The notes under the pieces were generated by a model. The model was given only the letters and a program-made list of their open reading frames with translations. It was not told where the DNA came from and made no database searches. DNA of 64,000 nucleotides from Roseomonas marmotae (GTDB taxonomy: Bacteria > Pseudomonadota > Alphaproteobacteria > Acetobacterales > Acetobacteraceae), in the NCBI RefSeq assembly GCF_017654485.1, contig NZ_CP061091.1:2424501-2488500 (forward strand), written 5' to 3'. A program made the translations under genes and the position numbers. Position 1 is the stretch's first letter. Every line of letters begins with the position of its first letter. Positions 1-9,946 of this stretch are shown here, piece by piece.

Positions 1-1
1 C

Positions 2-553
2 ACGATGAACAACCGCGTGGTCCATGCGCTCTACGGGCGCTTCCAGGACATGGGCTTCTCGGTCCTGCGCTTCAATTTCCGCGGTGTCGGGCGTAGCCAG
101 GGCCGTTATGACGGTGGCATCGGCGAGATTTCGGATGCGGCTGCGGCATTGGACTTCATCCAGGCGGTCAATCCGAATGCCTCGATGCTCTGGGTCGCCG
201 GCTATTCCTTCGGTGCCTATGTGGGGATGCAATTGCTGATGCGCCGGCCGGAGATGGGCGGCTTCGTCTCCATCTCGGCCCCCGCCAGCCACTATGATTT
301 CGGCTTCCTGGCGCCCTGCCCCTGCTCCGGCCTGATCCTGCATGGCCAGGATGACGAGCTGGTGCCGGAGCCGTCGGTGCGGAAGCTGGTGGACAAGCTG
401 AACACCCAGCGCGGTATCGAGATCGACTATCGCGTCATGGAAGGCGCCGGGCATGTCTTCACGCCGCAGCAGACCGAGAAGGTCGCCAATGCTGCCGAGG
501 AGCATGTCCAGACGATGCTGAACCGCACGCGCATGGCCATGGCTGCGGATTGA
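2..553 (+). CDS. alpha/beta hydrolase, 5' end outside the window
   Basis: Partial gene. The reading frame is open to the first bases of the window, so the first visible ATG (position 5) is probably internal: homologs carry an HPHP-like stretch just before the MNNRVV segment seen here. The visible part has the oxyanion-side FNFRGVGRS segment, the nucleophile-elbow region (AGYSFGAY, Ser in G-Y-S-F-G), an Asp in the HGQDDELVP turn and a late His in GAGHVF. That is a complete Ser-Asp-His triad of the small COG2945-type hydrolase family. The substrate cannot be told from sequence. A strong terminator hairpin follows and is shared with the convergent anmK gene. Confidence 0.85.
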   Translation, partial: TMNNRVVHALYGRFQDMGFSVLRFNFRGVGRSQGRYDGGIGEISDAAAALDFIQAVNPNASMLWVAGYSFGAYVGMQLLMRRPEMGGFVSISAPASHYDFGFLAPCPCSGLILHGQDDELVPEPSVRKLVDKLNTQRGIEIDYRVMEGAGHVFTPQQTEKVANAAEEHVQTMLNRTRMAMAAD

Positions 554-578
554 GCAGCCTCGCCTGTCTCAGTGGCTG

Positions 579-612
579 AAAAGCCGGGCAGCATCGCGCT
601 GCCCGGCTTTTC
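579..612. terminator. bidirectional intrinsic terminator
   Basis: A 14-bp perfect stem (579-592 with 598-611) has a 5-nt loop and A/T tracts on both sides. It lies between the convergent hydrolase and anmK genes, so it can end transcripts on both strands. Confidence 0.85.
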
Positions 613-1734
613 TTATGCTTCCGCCGGGATCAACGGCCGGTTCACGCCGGTCAGCTGCCCGCCGCCGAGCGGCTCCGGAACTCCGGTCGTGCCGGGGAAG
701 GTAATCGGCAGGCCGTGCCAGACCCTCGCCGCCAGCACGCCGAAGGCCTGCGCCTCCAGGGCATCGCCGTCCCAGCCAACCACCTCCACTGGCCGCACCG
801 GCTCCGGCAAGGCGCCAGCCAGGGCACGCATCAGCGCCGGATTGCGACGCCCCCCTCCGGCGACCAACCATTGCCGTGGCGGGGCCGGAAACTGGCGGCC
901 GGCGGCAGCGACAGCGCAGGCACAGAAGGTAGCCAGGGTAGCGGCCCCGTCGGCTGGCGGCAGCTCGCCAGCGCCGGCTTCCCGCAAAGCACGGTCGAAA
1001 TCCAGGCGATCCAGGGATTTCGGCGGCGGTGCCGCCAGGTATGGATGCGCCAGCATGCGCCCGAGGACCGCCCCGTCCGGCAGCCCGGCCAGCGCCAGGC
1101 GGCCGTCCCGATCGTAATCCTCGCCGATCGAGCGACGGGCCCAGTCGTCCAGCGGGCCATTGGCCGGGCCGGTATCGAAGGCGATCAGGCGGCCATCCTC
1201 GCCGATCCAGGTCACGTTGCCCACACCGCCAAGGTTCAGGATCGCCAGCGGCTTCGGCAGCGAAGTGGCCAGGGCCGCGTGGAAGACCGGCACCAAGGGC
1301 GCTCCTTGCCCGCCGGCCGCCACATCGGCGCTGCGGAAGTCATGCGCGACGGCCGTGCCGGTGCGTCGCGCCAGCGCGGTGGCATCGCCGATCTGCCAAG
1401 TGCGGCCCTCCCCGGGACGGCCCGCCACCGGGCGGTGCAGGATGGTCTGGCCGTGAAAGCCGATGAGGTCGGCCTCCAGCCCCAGCTTCTCCACCGCCTC
1501 GGCATGGCGCTCGGTCAGGCGCCGCTCGCAGTCCAGCAGGAAAGGGTCATCCGCCGGGAGATCCCCGGCCATGTCCAGCAGGCGCCGCAGGTCACGACGT
1601 AAGCCCGGGTCATAGGGCAGCGTCAGGCTCGGCCCGAAGCGCCCGATCCTTTCGCCATCCGTCTCTACCCACGCGGCATCCACGCCATCCAGCGAGGTGC
1701 CACTCATCAAGCCGATGGTTCGCAGCATGCCCAC
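613..1734 (-). CDS. anmK: anhydro-N-acetylmuramic acid kinase
   Basis: Phosphorylates and opens 1,6-anhydro-N-acetylmuramic acid to MurNAc-6-phosphate in cytoplasmic peptidoglycan recycling. The 373-residue length is normal. The N-terminal GLMSGTSLDGVD nucleotide-binding signature is intact, as are NLGGVGNVTWI in the middle and the FDTGPANGPLDDW motif of the sugar kinase/Hsp70-type fold. The start at 1734 places the signature within the first 20 residues, as expected. The gene is divergent from tyrS with about 60 bp between them, a common arrangement in proteobacteria. Nothing unusual is seen. Confidence 0.95.
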   Translation of the reverse strand: MGMLRTIGLMSGTSLDGVDAAWVETDGERIGRFGPSLTLPYDPGLRRDLRRLLDMAGDLPADDPFLLDCERRLTERHAEAVEKLGLEADLIGFHGQTILHRPVAGRPGEGRTWQIGDATALARRTGTAVAHDFRSADVAAGGQGAPLVPVFHAALATSLPKPLAILNLGGVGNVTWIGEDGRLIAFDTGPANGPLDDWARRSIGEDYDRDGRLALAGLPDGAVLGRMLAHPYLAAPPPKSLDRLDFDRALREAGAGELPPADGAATLATFCACAVAAAGRQFPAPPRQWLVAGGGRRNPALMRALAGALPEPVRPVEVVGWDGDALEAQAFGVLAARVWHGLPITFPGTTGVPEPLGGGQLTGVNRPLIPAEA

Positions 1735-1797
1735 ACTGTGCTAGGGCCGCAGCCCGGGCGGAAGTCCCCCGGGCATAAAGAATAGGTCAGGGCTGCG

Positions 1798-3024
1798 ATG
1801 GACGACTTCCTGCAGACCGTGCGCGAGCGCGGATTCATCCACCAGGTGACGGACGAGGCGGCACTCTCCGCCCGGCTGCGGCAAGGGCCCCTCCCCGGCT
1901 ATATCGGCTTCGATGCCACGGCCGACAGCCTCCATGTCGGCAGCCTCATGCAGATCATGCTGCTGCGCTGGATGCAGAAGACCGGCCACAAGCCCGTCGT
2001 GCTGATGGGCGGCGGCACCACCCGCATCGGCGACCCTTCCTTCCGTGACGATGCGCGCCCGCTGCTCACCGACGAGAAGATCGAGGAGAACAAGGCCGGC
2101 ATCCGCAAGGTCTTCACGCCCTTTCTGAAGTTCGGTGACGGACCGACGGATGCGGTGATGCTCGACAATGCCGCCTGGCTGGATGAGCTGAAATACATCC
2201 CGTTCCTGCGTGACTTCGGCCGCCACTTCAGCGTCAACCGGATGCTGACGCTCGACAGCGTGCGTATCCGGCTGGAGCGCGAGCAGTCGCTCAGCTTCCT
2301 CGAATTCAACTACATGCTGCTGCAGTCCTACGACTTCGTGGAGCTGCACCGCCGCCACGGCGTCGGGCTGCAGATGGGCGGCTCCGACCAGTGGGGCAAT
2401 ATCATCATGGGCGTGGAGCTGAACCGGCGCGTTGACGGCGCCGAGGTTTTCGGCATCACCACGCCGCTGCTGACCACGGCTTCCGGCGCCAAGATGGGCA
2501 AGACGGCTTCCGGGGCGGTCTGGCTGAATGCCGAGCGTCTGTCGCCTTACGACTACTGGCAGTTCTGGCGCAACACGGAGGATGCCGATGTCGGCCGCTT
2601 CCTGGCGCTTTTCACGGAGCTGCCGATGGATGAGGTGCGGCGTCTGGCCGCGCTGGGCGGCGCCGAGATCAATGACGCCAAGAAGGTCCTGGCCACCGAG
2701 GCGACGACCCTGCTGCACGGCGCCGAAGCCGCCGCGCAGGCCGCCGAGACGGCCCGCCGCGCCTTCGAGGAAGGTCAGGCGGCGGAAACCCTGCCGAGCA
2801 TCGAGGCCACCCTGCCCGCCCCGGCCATCGACCTCGCGGTGCAGGCCGGCTTCACGGCCAGCAAGGGCGAGGCACGCCGTCTGATCCGCCAGAATGGCCT
2901 GCGCCTGAACGACGAGCCGATCGCCGACGAGGCGCTCTCGGTCACCGAGGCGGATCTGCGAAATGGGGCGGCGAAGCTCTCGGCGGGCCGCAAGCGGCAC
3001 GTGCTGGTGCGGCCGCCGGGCTGA
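1798..3024 (+). CDS. tyrS: tyrosine--tRNA ligase
   Basis: Class Ic aminoacyl-tRNA synthetase that charges tRNA-Tyr. The Rossmann catalytic domain holds the HIGH-type motif as HVGS (about residues 43-46), the GGSDQWGN tRNA/ATP-binding segment near residue 195, and the KMSKS-type loop as KMGKT near residue 231. The last 65 residues are an S4 RNA-binding domain ([13 protein letters not shown]). The 408-residue length is normal for bacterial TyrRS. The gene is monocistronic and convergent with the AsmA-like gene 33 bp downstream. Confidence 0.97.
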   Translation: MDDFLQTVRERGFIHQVTDEAALSARLRQGPLPGYIGFDATADSLHVGSLMQIMLLRWMQKTGHKPVVLMGGGTTRIGDPSFRDDARPLLTDEKIEENKAGIRKVFTPFLKFGDGPTDAVMLDNAAWLDELKYIPFLRDFGRHFSVNRMLTLDSVRIRLEREQSLSFLEFNYMLLQSYDFVELHRRHGVGLQMGGSDQWGNIIMGVELNRRVDGAEVFGITTPLLTTASGAKMGKTASGAVWLNAERLSPYDYWQFWRNTEDADVGRFLALFTELPMDEVRRLAALGGAEINDAKKVLATEATTLLHGAEAAAQAAETARRAFEEGQAAETLPSIEATLPAPAIDLAVQAGFTASKGEARRLIRQNGLRLNDEPIADEALSVTEADLRNGAAKLSAGRKRHVLVRPPG

Positions 3025-3057
3025 CGAGATCTCCGGCGGCATCCTGGGCCGGTGGGC

Positions 3058-6000
3058 TCAGGGTGTCGCCTGCCGCCCCCCACCGAAAAGGCCGCGCAGG
3101 AATCCCGGCGTCAGCATCGACAGCGGGTTGACCGTGACATTCGGGTTATCCACCGGGCCGTCGACCTGGAAAGAAGCCGCGAAAAGGCCCCCGCCCCGTT
3201 CCGGGCTGAAAAGCCGCCCGATCACCGGCAGCCGGCCCAGCAGCGTATTCACGACATAAGCTGGAACGATGGTGCCATTCATCGCCAGCACCCGCCGCTG
3301 CCGGTCCATCTCACCGGTCACGGTCAGGCCCAGCGAGGCGGAGAAGGCATGCGCGTCCCGCACCGTCAGCTTCCGGGGTGAAAGGGTGAAGGGCGCGTTC
3401 AGGCGGGAAAAGGTGAGGCCCGGCCCCTGCACGGCGTCGAAGACCCCATAGACGGTCAGAGCCTGCAACAGCTTGCCGATGGCGGGCGCGTCCATCACCG
3501 CGAAGTTCTCCAACTCGGCAGTGCCGGAGAGGGGGGAGCCGGGATGATTACTGGGCCAGCTCGCATTCACGGAGAGCCGCCCGCCCCGCACCTGTTGCAG
3601 GACGTCGAAGGCGGCCAGAAGCGCTCCCGCATCCTCTGACGTCAGACGCAGCTCGCGCCCGGCACCGCGCGGCGTGACGGAGACATCGAAAGGCCCCCTG
3701 CCCGCCGCCTGCCCCGTCACCCGCCCCTGCCGCAGCACGCCGGCAGCATCGGCGCGAATCTGGCCCCGCACGGCCGTCAGGAAGCGGGCGTCGCCCAGCA
3801 GAACCCGGTCGAACTGGGCATCCACCACGACATCGGGCGCCGATGACGCCATGGCGGCACCTGTGCCCTCCGCTGATTTTTCATCCTCAAGAATTGGCTC
3901 CAGGTCGAGCAGCGGCCCGCGCATTCGAATGCTCCAGGCCGCTCTCCGTTGGGCGGGAGGGCGCACATCGCCGCTGAATCGGCTACGGCCGATTGCCGCA
4001 CCCGCGATCTCCAGCCGCTCCAGCTGGTTCGTCTGGGTGAAGGTGCCGCTCCCGCGCAGGCTGAGTTGCGGCGCCTCCACCTCAAGCTCCTGCAGCGACT
4101 GCAACCTCTCGCCGCTGACACGCAGCTCCGCCCTGGCGCTTGCCGGTTGGCCAGGGGCCTTCTGCCAGGCCAGGGGCGTCAGCATCATCCTCGCGTCACG
4201 CAGATCGCTCCGGAGTTCGACACGGGTCACGCCGGAGCGCGGCTTCTCCATCACCGCCTCCACGCTGACGGGTCCGGAGGCCAGCCCTTCCAAGTCCAGC
4301 CCGAAGCGCTCCAGCGTCGCGATGTCGGTCCTTCCACTGGCCTGGATGCGCTCGACCACCTGGCTCGGCGGCCCCGGCCGGAAGCTCATCTCCATCGACA
4401 GCTTCGTTGGGATTCCGCCGAGTTGTGCATTGCCGGAGGCGCGCAGACGCGCATTGTCCACGCTCAGATCCGCCGTCCCACGCTCAAGGTTCTGGCCTGC
4501 GACCACATCGGCCAGACGCAGCGCGGTCAGCCGCGCCTGGACGTTCACGCGGATTGCCTCCGTCGGCAGATCCGCCAGCAGCGGCATGGCCAGCCGAAGA
4601 TTCGCATCCAGCTGGCCGCCTGGCTCCTTCAGATCCAGCGGCCGCTTCTCGAAGAGTTTCAGACGGGGGTGACGTAGCAGGGCAACGGCATCCGGTACGG
4701 GTCCACGGAGCCTGCCGGTGATCTCCATCTGCTCGGAACTCGTATCCAGCGCGAAGAGACGGACGGTGGTGGAGGGCGAAACCAGGTCGGTTCCCGACTG
4801 ACGCCCACCCGTGGCCTCGACTACCACTTCCTTCAGCCCAAGGCGGACAGTGCCGGAAACATTCTCCACCGGCGGAATGGGCCGCAGCCAATGGATGGTG
4901 GCGCCTTCCATCCGGAGCGTGCCGCCCGCATCGGTCAGCCTGAAGCCTGAAAGATCCTCGCCGGATTCGGCCGAGAGGCTGAATTTTCCGCTCTCGGCCA
5001 CCCCGGCGGTTACATTCTCCATCAGCCAGGAACGGGCATTCGGCGCCAGCTCCTGGGGCCAGTAGGTGAAGAGCGCGGCGGCATCCATCCGGTTGAGCGT
5101 CAGCGACAGGCCGCCACGCCACCGCCCTTCCTGCAGCGCCGCCTGGCCAGTGGCCGTCAACACCGGCGGAACAGCCGGGAGACCGCCGGGCCGGGACGTG
5201 GCCGGCGGCAGCGTCAGTGTCAGCTTGTCCAGCCGCAGTTGCTCCGGGGAACCGCTGGCCCGCAGGTCCATGCCCCGGAACGCCATGCGCCGGGCCGGAC
5301 CCAGCGCCAGGCTGCCGGGACCGATGCGGAGCCCGAGATCAAGTTGCGGCGGGTTCCGCGACCCGCCATCGAGCACGCCGCGGACGTCCAGAGAGACGGA
5401 AGCATCGAGCAGGCCGAGCGGCGCCAGGGCCGGCATGAGCCCGGCGAGTTTCGCGGGCTCCAGGGCTGGTAGAATCAGGTTTCCTTCGACATGCGGCCCC
5501 TTGCCGCTCGCCCTGGCGGTCAACAGCACCGGCACGCTACCGCCGTTCTGCGGCAGGACCAGCTGCGCGGTGCCCTCACCCTCGGCACTGTCGCGGTCCA
5601 CGCGGCGGAGCGTGACGGAAACCGCCTGCAGATCCCAGGTCAGGCGCAGCTGCCGGTCCAGGATGATGACCCGCCCACCCGTGATCACCACCGAGCGCAG
5701 GGAGCCGAAGAGGCTCGTCTCCTGCTCCGCGCCGAGCAGCTGGCCCAGCAGCCACCCGCCCTCGGCATCGCCGCTGTCACTGCCGGAATGCTCGCCCATG
5801 GCGAGGGAAACACCCCCGTCGGCATCGCGTTCGAGCACGATACGCGGGTCCCGCAGCGTGACCTCGGTCGGCGCGATCTCCCCGATCAGCAGCCGGCGGA
5901 GCGAGAGAGAAACGGCGAGATCCGGCAGTTCCTGGCGAAGTGCGCCCGTCTCGTCCCGGAGCTGGATGCCGGAGACCCTTACCGCCAGCGGCGCCGCCGC

Positions 6001-6249
6001 GCCGCCGCGGAAGCCATTCCAGGCGAGGACGATATCCTCCACCTTCAGGTTCTGCTCCAGCCCCGCACGGGCCGCCAGCTGCTCCACGACGCGATTGAGC
6101 ATGGTGACATGCAGCGGCCCCTGGGCCAGCCGCCAGGACAAGGCGGCAATCGCCAGCCCGGCCACCAGCAGCAGTGCCATGAGCGCCCGCAATGCGACAC
6201 CGCAGAGCCAAGCGCCTTTACGAAGGGCTTGACCACTCAGCCCAGGCAT
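3058..6249 (-). CDS. AsmA-like/YhdP-type envelope protein
   Basis: A 1063-residue protein with one N-terminal membrane anchor (about residues 17-42), then a long beta-rich region with no enzymatic motif. The C-terminal part (VYGVFDAVQGPG, LTVRDAHAFSASLGL, a PVIGRLFSPERGGG turn near residues 1005-1018) matches the AsmA-like C-terminal and DUF3971 style of the YhdP/TamB-like group. Those proteins form bridge-like beta structures and are implicated in lipid transport between inner and outer membrane; the role here is inferred from family. The start is only 17 bp from the divergent glnE start. A later ATG at 6180 would place the anchor right at the N-terminus and is an alternative. Confidence 0.85.
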   Translation of the reverse strand: MPGLSGQALRKGAWLCGVALRALMALLLVAGLAIAALSWRLAQGPLHVTMLNRVVEQLAARAGLEQNLKVEDIVLAWNGFRGGAAAPLAVRVSGIQLRDETGALRQELPDLAVSLSLRRLLIGEIAPTEVTLRDPRIVLERDADGGVSLAMGEHSGSDSGDAEGGWLLGQLLGAEQETSLFGSLRSVVITGGRVIILDRQLRLTWDLQAVSVTLRRVDRDSAEGEGTAQLVLPQNGGSVPVLLTARASGKGPHVEGNLILPALEPAKLAGLMPALAPLGLLDASVSLDVRGVLDGGSRNPPQLDLGLRIGPGSLALGPARRMAFRGMDLRASGSPEQLRLDKLTLTLPPATSRPGGLPAVPPVLTATGQAALQEGRWRGGLSLTLNRMDAAALFTYWPQELAPNARSWLMENVTAGVAESGKFSLSAESGEDLSGFRLTDAGGTLRMEGATIHWLRPIPPVENVSGTVRLGLKEVVVEATGGRQSGTDLVSPSTTVRLFALDTSSEQMEITGRLRGPVPDAVALLRHPRLKLFEKRPLDLKEPGGQLDANLRLAMPLLADLPTEAIRVNVQARLTALRLADVVAGQNLERGTADLSVDNARLRASGNAQLGGIPTKLSMEMSFRPGPPSQVVERIQASGRTDIATLERFGLDLEGLASGPVSVEAVMEKPRSGVTRVELRSDLRDARMMLTPLAWQKAPGQPASARAELRVSGERLQSLQELEVEAPQLSLRGSGTFTQTNQLERLEIAGAAIGRSRFSGDVRPPAQRRAAWSIRMRGPLLDLEPILEDEKSAEGTGAAMASSAPDVVVDAQFDRVLLGDARFLTAVRGQIRADAAGVLRQGRVTGQAAGRGPFDVSVTPRGAGRELRLTSEDAGALLAAFDVLQQVRGGRLSVNASWPSNHPGSPLSGTAELENFAVMDAPAIGKLLQALTVYGVFDAVQGPGLTFSRLNAPFTLSPRKLTVRDAHAFSASLGLTVTGEMDRQRRVLAMNGTIVPAYVVNTLLGRLPVIGRLFSPERGGGLFAASFQVDGPVDNPNVTVNPLSMLTPGFLRGLFGGGRQATP

Positions 6250-6266
6250 GGATTGGCTCCCGGATC

Positions 6267-9236
6267 ATGCCCGACGCAGTAACGGATTTCTCCCGCCTTC
6301 CTCCGCCTTTCGACCAGGCGGCGGCCGAGCGTTGTATCGAGGCCTTCAGCGCGAAGGGTCCGAAGGAACGGCAGTTCGCAGAAACGGCCCAGGGCAAGGC
6401 CGTGCTGGGGGCTCTGGCGGGCCATAGCCCTTACCTCGCCGAGCTTGCGGAGCGTGAAAGCGCCACGCTGTTGCGCTTCGTCGACCGCGGCGCGGACGCG
6501 GCGTTCGACATGGCGCTGGACCCTTTGAGCCGGGCTGACCCGGAGGCGGCGCGGCCGGCCGTGGCTGCCCTGCTGCGGCAGGCCAAGCGGCAGGCCGCGC
6601 TGATCGTCGCGCTGGCTGATCTGGCCCAGCAATGGCCGCTCGACCGTGTCACGGGCGCGCTCTCGGTCCTGGCGGAGGCAACGATCGACTATGCCTGCGC
6701 CCACCTGCTGCGCGAGGCGTCGAACCGGGGAGAATTACGGCTGCCGCGTGCCGGTACACGCGATCCTCGGCTGGTGAGCAAGGGCTCCGGGCTGATCGTC
6801 CTTGGCATGGGCAAGCTGGGGGCACGCGAACTCAACTACTCCTCGGACATCGACCTGATGATCCTCTACGACCCGGAGGCCGCAGCTTACCATACAGAAC
6901 GTGCGGCCGCGGTTTATGTTCGCATAGCTCGTGATCTTGTTCGGTTGATGGAGGAGCGGACGGCGGATGGCTACGTCTTCCGCACGGACCTGCGGCTGCG
7001 CCCGGACCCTGCGGCGACGCCGCTGGCCGTCAGCATCCACACCGCCATCTCCTACTACGAATCCATGGGCCAGAACTGGGAACGGGCGGCCATGATCAAG
7101 GCCCGCCCCGTCGGCGGCGACCGCGTGGCGGGAGATGCCTTCCTGGCGGAGATACGCCCCTTCGTCTGGCGCCGTCATCTGGACTTCGCGATGATGGCGG
7201 ACATCCACTCCATCAAGCGGCAGATCCATGCGACGCATGGCGCGCGCGGCGCGAATGCGCAGGTGCAGGTGGCCGGGCATAACGTCAAGCTCGGCCGCGG
7301 TGGCATCCGCGAGATCGAATTCACGGTGCAGGCGCTGCAACTGATCTGGGCCGGCCGCGATCCCGCGCTGAGAGACCCGACGACGCTCGGTGCCCTGGCC
7401 GCGCTCGCGGCCGCCGGGCGGATCGACCGCCGCGCCGCCGCGGATCTGGCGGATGCCTATGTCTTCCTGCGCGACCTGGAACACCGGCTGCAGATGGTGG
7501 CCGACCGCCAGACGCAGCAGATGCCGGAGGATGACGGAGCGCTGGCGCGCATCGCCAGCTTTATGGGGTTCAGTGACAGCGCCACCTTCGCAGCCACGCT
7601 GACGCGCCACCTCTCCCGCGTCGAGCGGCACTACATGCAGTTGTTCGAGCAAGGGGCGCTGGTGCCGGAAACGCCGTCCCAGGAGCCGATGGACAGCCGC
7701 CTCACCTTCGATGAGGAGCATGACGATCCGGAGACGCTGCGCGCCCTGGCGGCCATGGGATTCGCGGCACCGGTGCAGGTTTCCGCCAAGTTGCGGGGTT
7801 GGTTTCACGGCCACACCCGCGCCACCCGCAGCGAAAGGGCGCGTGCTCTGCTACGCAGCCTGACCGGGCCTCTCCTGGCCGCTTTCGCCAGCCAACGGGA
7901 GCCGGATGTGGCGCTGGCGCGGTTTGACGCCGTGCTGTCCCGCCTGCAGGCCGGCGTGCAGATGCTCTCGCTGTTCCAGCGGAACCCGGCGCTGATTGCC
8001 CGGGTGGCCGGACTCCTGGGCGCGGCTCCGGCACTGGCCGATCACCTCGCCCTCAACCCCGCCGCGTTGGAAGGGCTGCTGGCGGGCCAGATGCTGGACG
8101 GCGCCACGGCCTCCCTGCCTGCCCTGGTCAAGGAAGCGCGCCATTTCGAGGAAGCCCTGGACGGCGCCCGGCGCCTGGTCATGGAAGGCAAGTTCGAGAT
8201 CGACGCCGCAGCGCTGGAAGGCCGGATCGACGCCGACGCCGCAGGCATCGCCCGCAGCGACCTGGCGGATGGAGCGATCAGCGCCCTGCTGCCGCATGTC
8301 ACCGCGAATTTCGCCGCCCGTTTCGGCAAGGTACGCGGCGGCGCGCTCGCCGTCGTCGCGCTGGGCAAGCTGGGCGGGCGGGAGATGCTGCCGGGATCCG
8401 ACCTCGACCTCGTGCTGATCTACGACCATCCGGAGGAGGTGACGGAAAGCAGCGGCGGCCCGCGTTCCCTGCCGGCGAGCACCTACTTCGGGCGGCTGGC
8501 GCAGCAGATGATCGGCGCCATCACCGCCCCCGGCGCGGAGGGCAAGCTCTATGAAGTGGACATGCGGCTGAGACCCAGCGGCAGCAAGGGTCCGGTCGCG
8601 ACCTCCCTTTCCTCCTTCGAGCGCTATCACACGGAGAGCGCCTGGACCTGGGAACGGATGGCTCTGACGCGCGCGCGCTGCGTCGCGGGCCCGCCAGGGT
8701 TGCGACGGCGAATCAAAGCTGCGGTGAAGGCGGCCCTGATGGAGCATGCCGGCCCGCAGGCGATCAGCGACGCCGTGGCCATGCGTGCCCGTATGCTGCG
8801 TGACCTGCCGCCGGATGGCCCGATGGACATCAAGGCCATGCCGGGCGGGATGATCGAGGTGGAATTCATCGCACAGGCACTGCAACTCGCCCATGCGCGC
8901 CGCAAGCCCGCGGTGCTGGCCCAGACAACCCGGAAAGCTCTGGAGAATTTAGGCCGCGCCAGGATTCTGCCGCCCGAGGACGCCGCCACCTTGATCGCCG
9001 CGGACCGGTTGTGGCGTACGACCCTGGGCCTGCTGCGGCTGACGGTGGGGCACTGGAGGAAGGAGACGCTCCCTGCCTCCACCGCCGCCGCCCTGCTGCG
9101 CGCGACCACGCCGCTGCTGGACAAGCCGCCGGTTGACCTCTCCGGCTTTCGCACGCAGATGCAGGCGCAGGCGGAACAGGTCCGCAGCTTGTTCGAGCGG
9201 CATCTCGGCCGGCTCGATTCTGGAGGAGCGGGATGA
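6267..9236 (+). CDS. glnE: bifunctional glutamine synthetase adenylyltransferase/deadenylylase
   Basis: Adds and removes AMP on glutamine synthetase in response to PII state, controlling nitrogen assimilation. The 989 residues carry the expected duplicated nucleotidyltransferase architecture: an N-terminal domain with GMGKLGARELNYSSDIDL (near residue 180) and a C-terminal domain with ALGKLGGREMLPGSDLDL (near residue 700), each followed by a helical GlnD_UR-like segment. The frame is open upstream to 6192, but that part overlaps the opposite gene and does not look like family sequence, so the ATG at 6267 is chosen. It overlaps bcp by 4 bp. Confidence 0.95.
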   Translation: MPDAVTDFSRLPPPFDQAAAERCIEAFSAKGPKERQFAETAQGKAVLGALAGHSPYLAELAERESATLLRFVDRGADAAFDMALDPLSRADPEAARPAVAALLRQAKRQAALIVALADLAQQWPLDRVTGALSVLAEATIDYACAHLLREASNRGELRLPRAGTRDPRLVSKGSGLIVLGMGKLGARELNYSSDIDLMILYDPEAAAYHTERAAAVYVRIARDLVRLMEERTADGYVFRTDLRLRPDPAATPLAVSIHTAISYYESMGQNWERAAMIKARPVGGDRVAGDAFLAEIRPFVWRRHLDFAMMADIHSIKRQIHATHGARGANAQVQVAGHNVKLGRGGIREIEFTVQALQLIWAGRDPALRDPTTLGALAALAAAGRIDRRAAADLADAYVFLRDLEHRLQMVADRQTQQMPEDDGALARIASFMGFSDSATFAATLTRHLSRVERHYMQLFEQGALVPETPSQEPMDSRLTFDEEHDDPETLRALAAMGFAAPVQVSAKLRGWFHGHTRATRSERARALLRSLTGPLLAAFASQREPDVALARFDAVLSRLQAGVQMLSLFQRNPALIARVAGLLGAAPALADHLALNPAALEGLLAGQMLDGATASLPALVKEARHFEEALDGARRLVMEGKFEIDAAALEGRIDADAAGIARSDLADGAISALLPHVTANFAARFGKVRGGALAVVALGKLGGREMLPGSDLDLVLIYDHPEEVTESSGGPRSLPASTYFGRLAQQMIGAITAPGAEGKLYEVDMRLRPSGSKGPVATSLSSFERYHTESAWTWERMALTRARCVAGPPGLRRRIKAAVKAALMEHAGPQAISDAVAMRARMLRDLPPDGPMDIKAMPGGMIEVEFIAQALQLAHARRKPAVLAQTTRKALENLGRARILPPEDAATLIAADRLWRTTLGLLRLTVGHWRKETLPASTAAALLRATTPLLDKPPVDLSGFRTQMQAQAEQVRSLFERHLGRLDSGGAG

Positions 9237-9700
9237 GCATCGAAGAAGGCATGGCGGCACCGGCATTCGACCTGCCGGCCAGCGGCGGCCGCCAGGTTTC
9301 GCTGGAGGCCATGAGGGGCAAGCCCTTCGTGCTATACTTCTACCCGAAGGCGGATACCTCCGGTTGCACGAAGGAGGCCTGCGATTTCCAGGAGGCGCTG
9401 CCGGCGCTGGGCAGCCTGGGACTTGATGTCATCGGCGTCTCGCCAGATCCGATAAAACCCATCGAGAAATTCGCCGAGAAATACGGCCTGAGCTTCCCCC
9501 TGGCTTCCGACGCCGAGAAGACCACTGCCGGCGCCTATGGCACCTGGGTTGAGAAGTCGATGTATGGCCGGAAGTATATGGGCATGGACCGCGCCACCTT
9601 CCTGATCGATGCCCATGGCAAGGTCGCGCGCATCTGGCGCAAGGTGAAGGTGCCGGGCCATGCCGCGGAGGTGCTGAAGGCGGCGCAGGCGCTCGGCTGA
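9233..9700 (+). CDS. bcp: thioredoxin-dependent thiol peroxidase (BCP-type peroxiredoxin)
   Basis: Reduces hydrogen and alkyl hydroperoxides using thioredoxin. This is a 155-residue AhpC/TSA fold with the DTSGCTKEAC motif, which contains peroxidatic Cys45 and Cys50, the latter in the position of the resolving Cys of E. coli BCP. The downstream Arg/Trp framework (RATFLIDAHGKVARIW) is normal. The ATG overlaps the glnE stop (ATGA), so the two are probably translationally coupled; glnE-bcp pairing looks like simple co-transcription. Confidence 0.95.
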   Translation: MSIEEGMAAPAFDLPASGGRQVSLEAMRGKPFVLYFYPKADTSGCTKEACDFQEALPALGSLGLDVIGVSPDPIKPIEKFAEKYGLSFPLASDAEKTTAGAYGTWVEKSMYGRKYMGMDRATFLIDAHGKVARIWRKVKVPGHAAEVLKAAQALG

Positions 9701-9946
9701 GCGCCTTCGGGTTTCGATCAGGACACGGGCACCCCTACGGGCGAACCGGTCCTGGAAGCTCTTCGGCGCCCGGACAGTGCCGGGAGAATGCGGAATATTG
9801 ATCCGGCATCTCCGCCGGGCGGGCCGGCAGCTTCCTCATCGGCCGTCATCTCCTCCAGCCCGGCGCGGGGCTGGAGGTGGACGGCCATAAACCCGCTGCA
9901 GTCTCAGCGGGCTTCACTGCTGAAGCGCAGGATTTCCGTCAGGATC
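9701..9946. other. intergenic region with two hairpins
   Basis: This 246-bp gap separates the convergent bcp and GlcG-like genes. It holds a 9-bp GC stem at 9853-9876 without a T tract and a better terminator candidate at 9892-9911. No gene is seen. Confidence 0.6.
9892..9911 (-). terminator. intrinsic terminator of the GlcG-like gene
   Basis: A 7-bp CCCGCTG/CAGCGGG stem with a 6-nt loop is followed on the minus strand by TTTAT. It lies about 35 bp past the stop of the minus-strand gene. Confidence 0.6.

Noticed and set aside
1741..3042. 433-residue open frame opposite tyrS
   Set aside because: It is the antisense shadow of tyrS, as are many long frames in this GC-rich DNA (for example those opposite glnE, recQ, topA and yidC). 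It has no family features.
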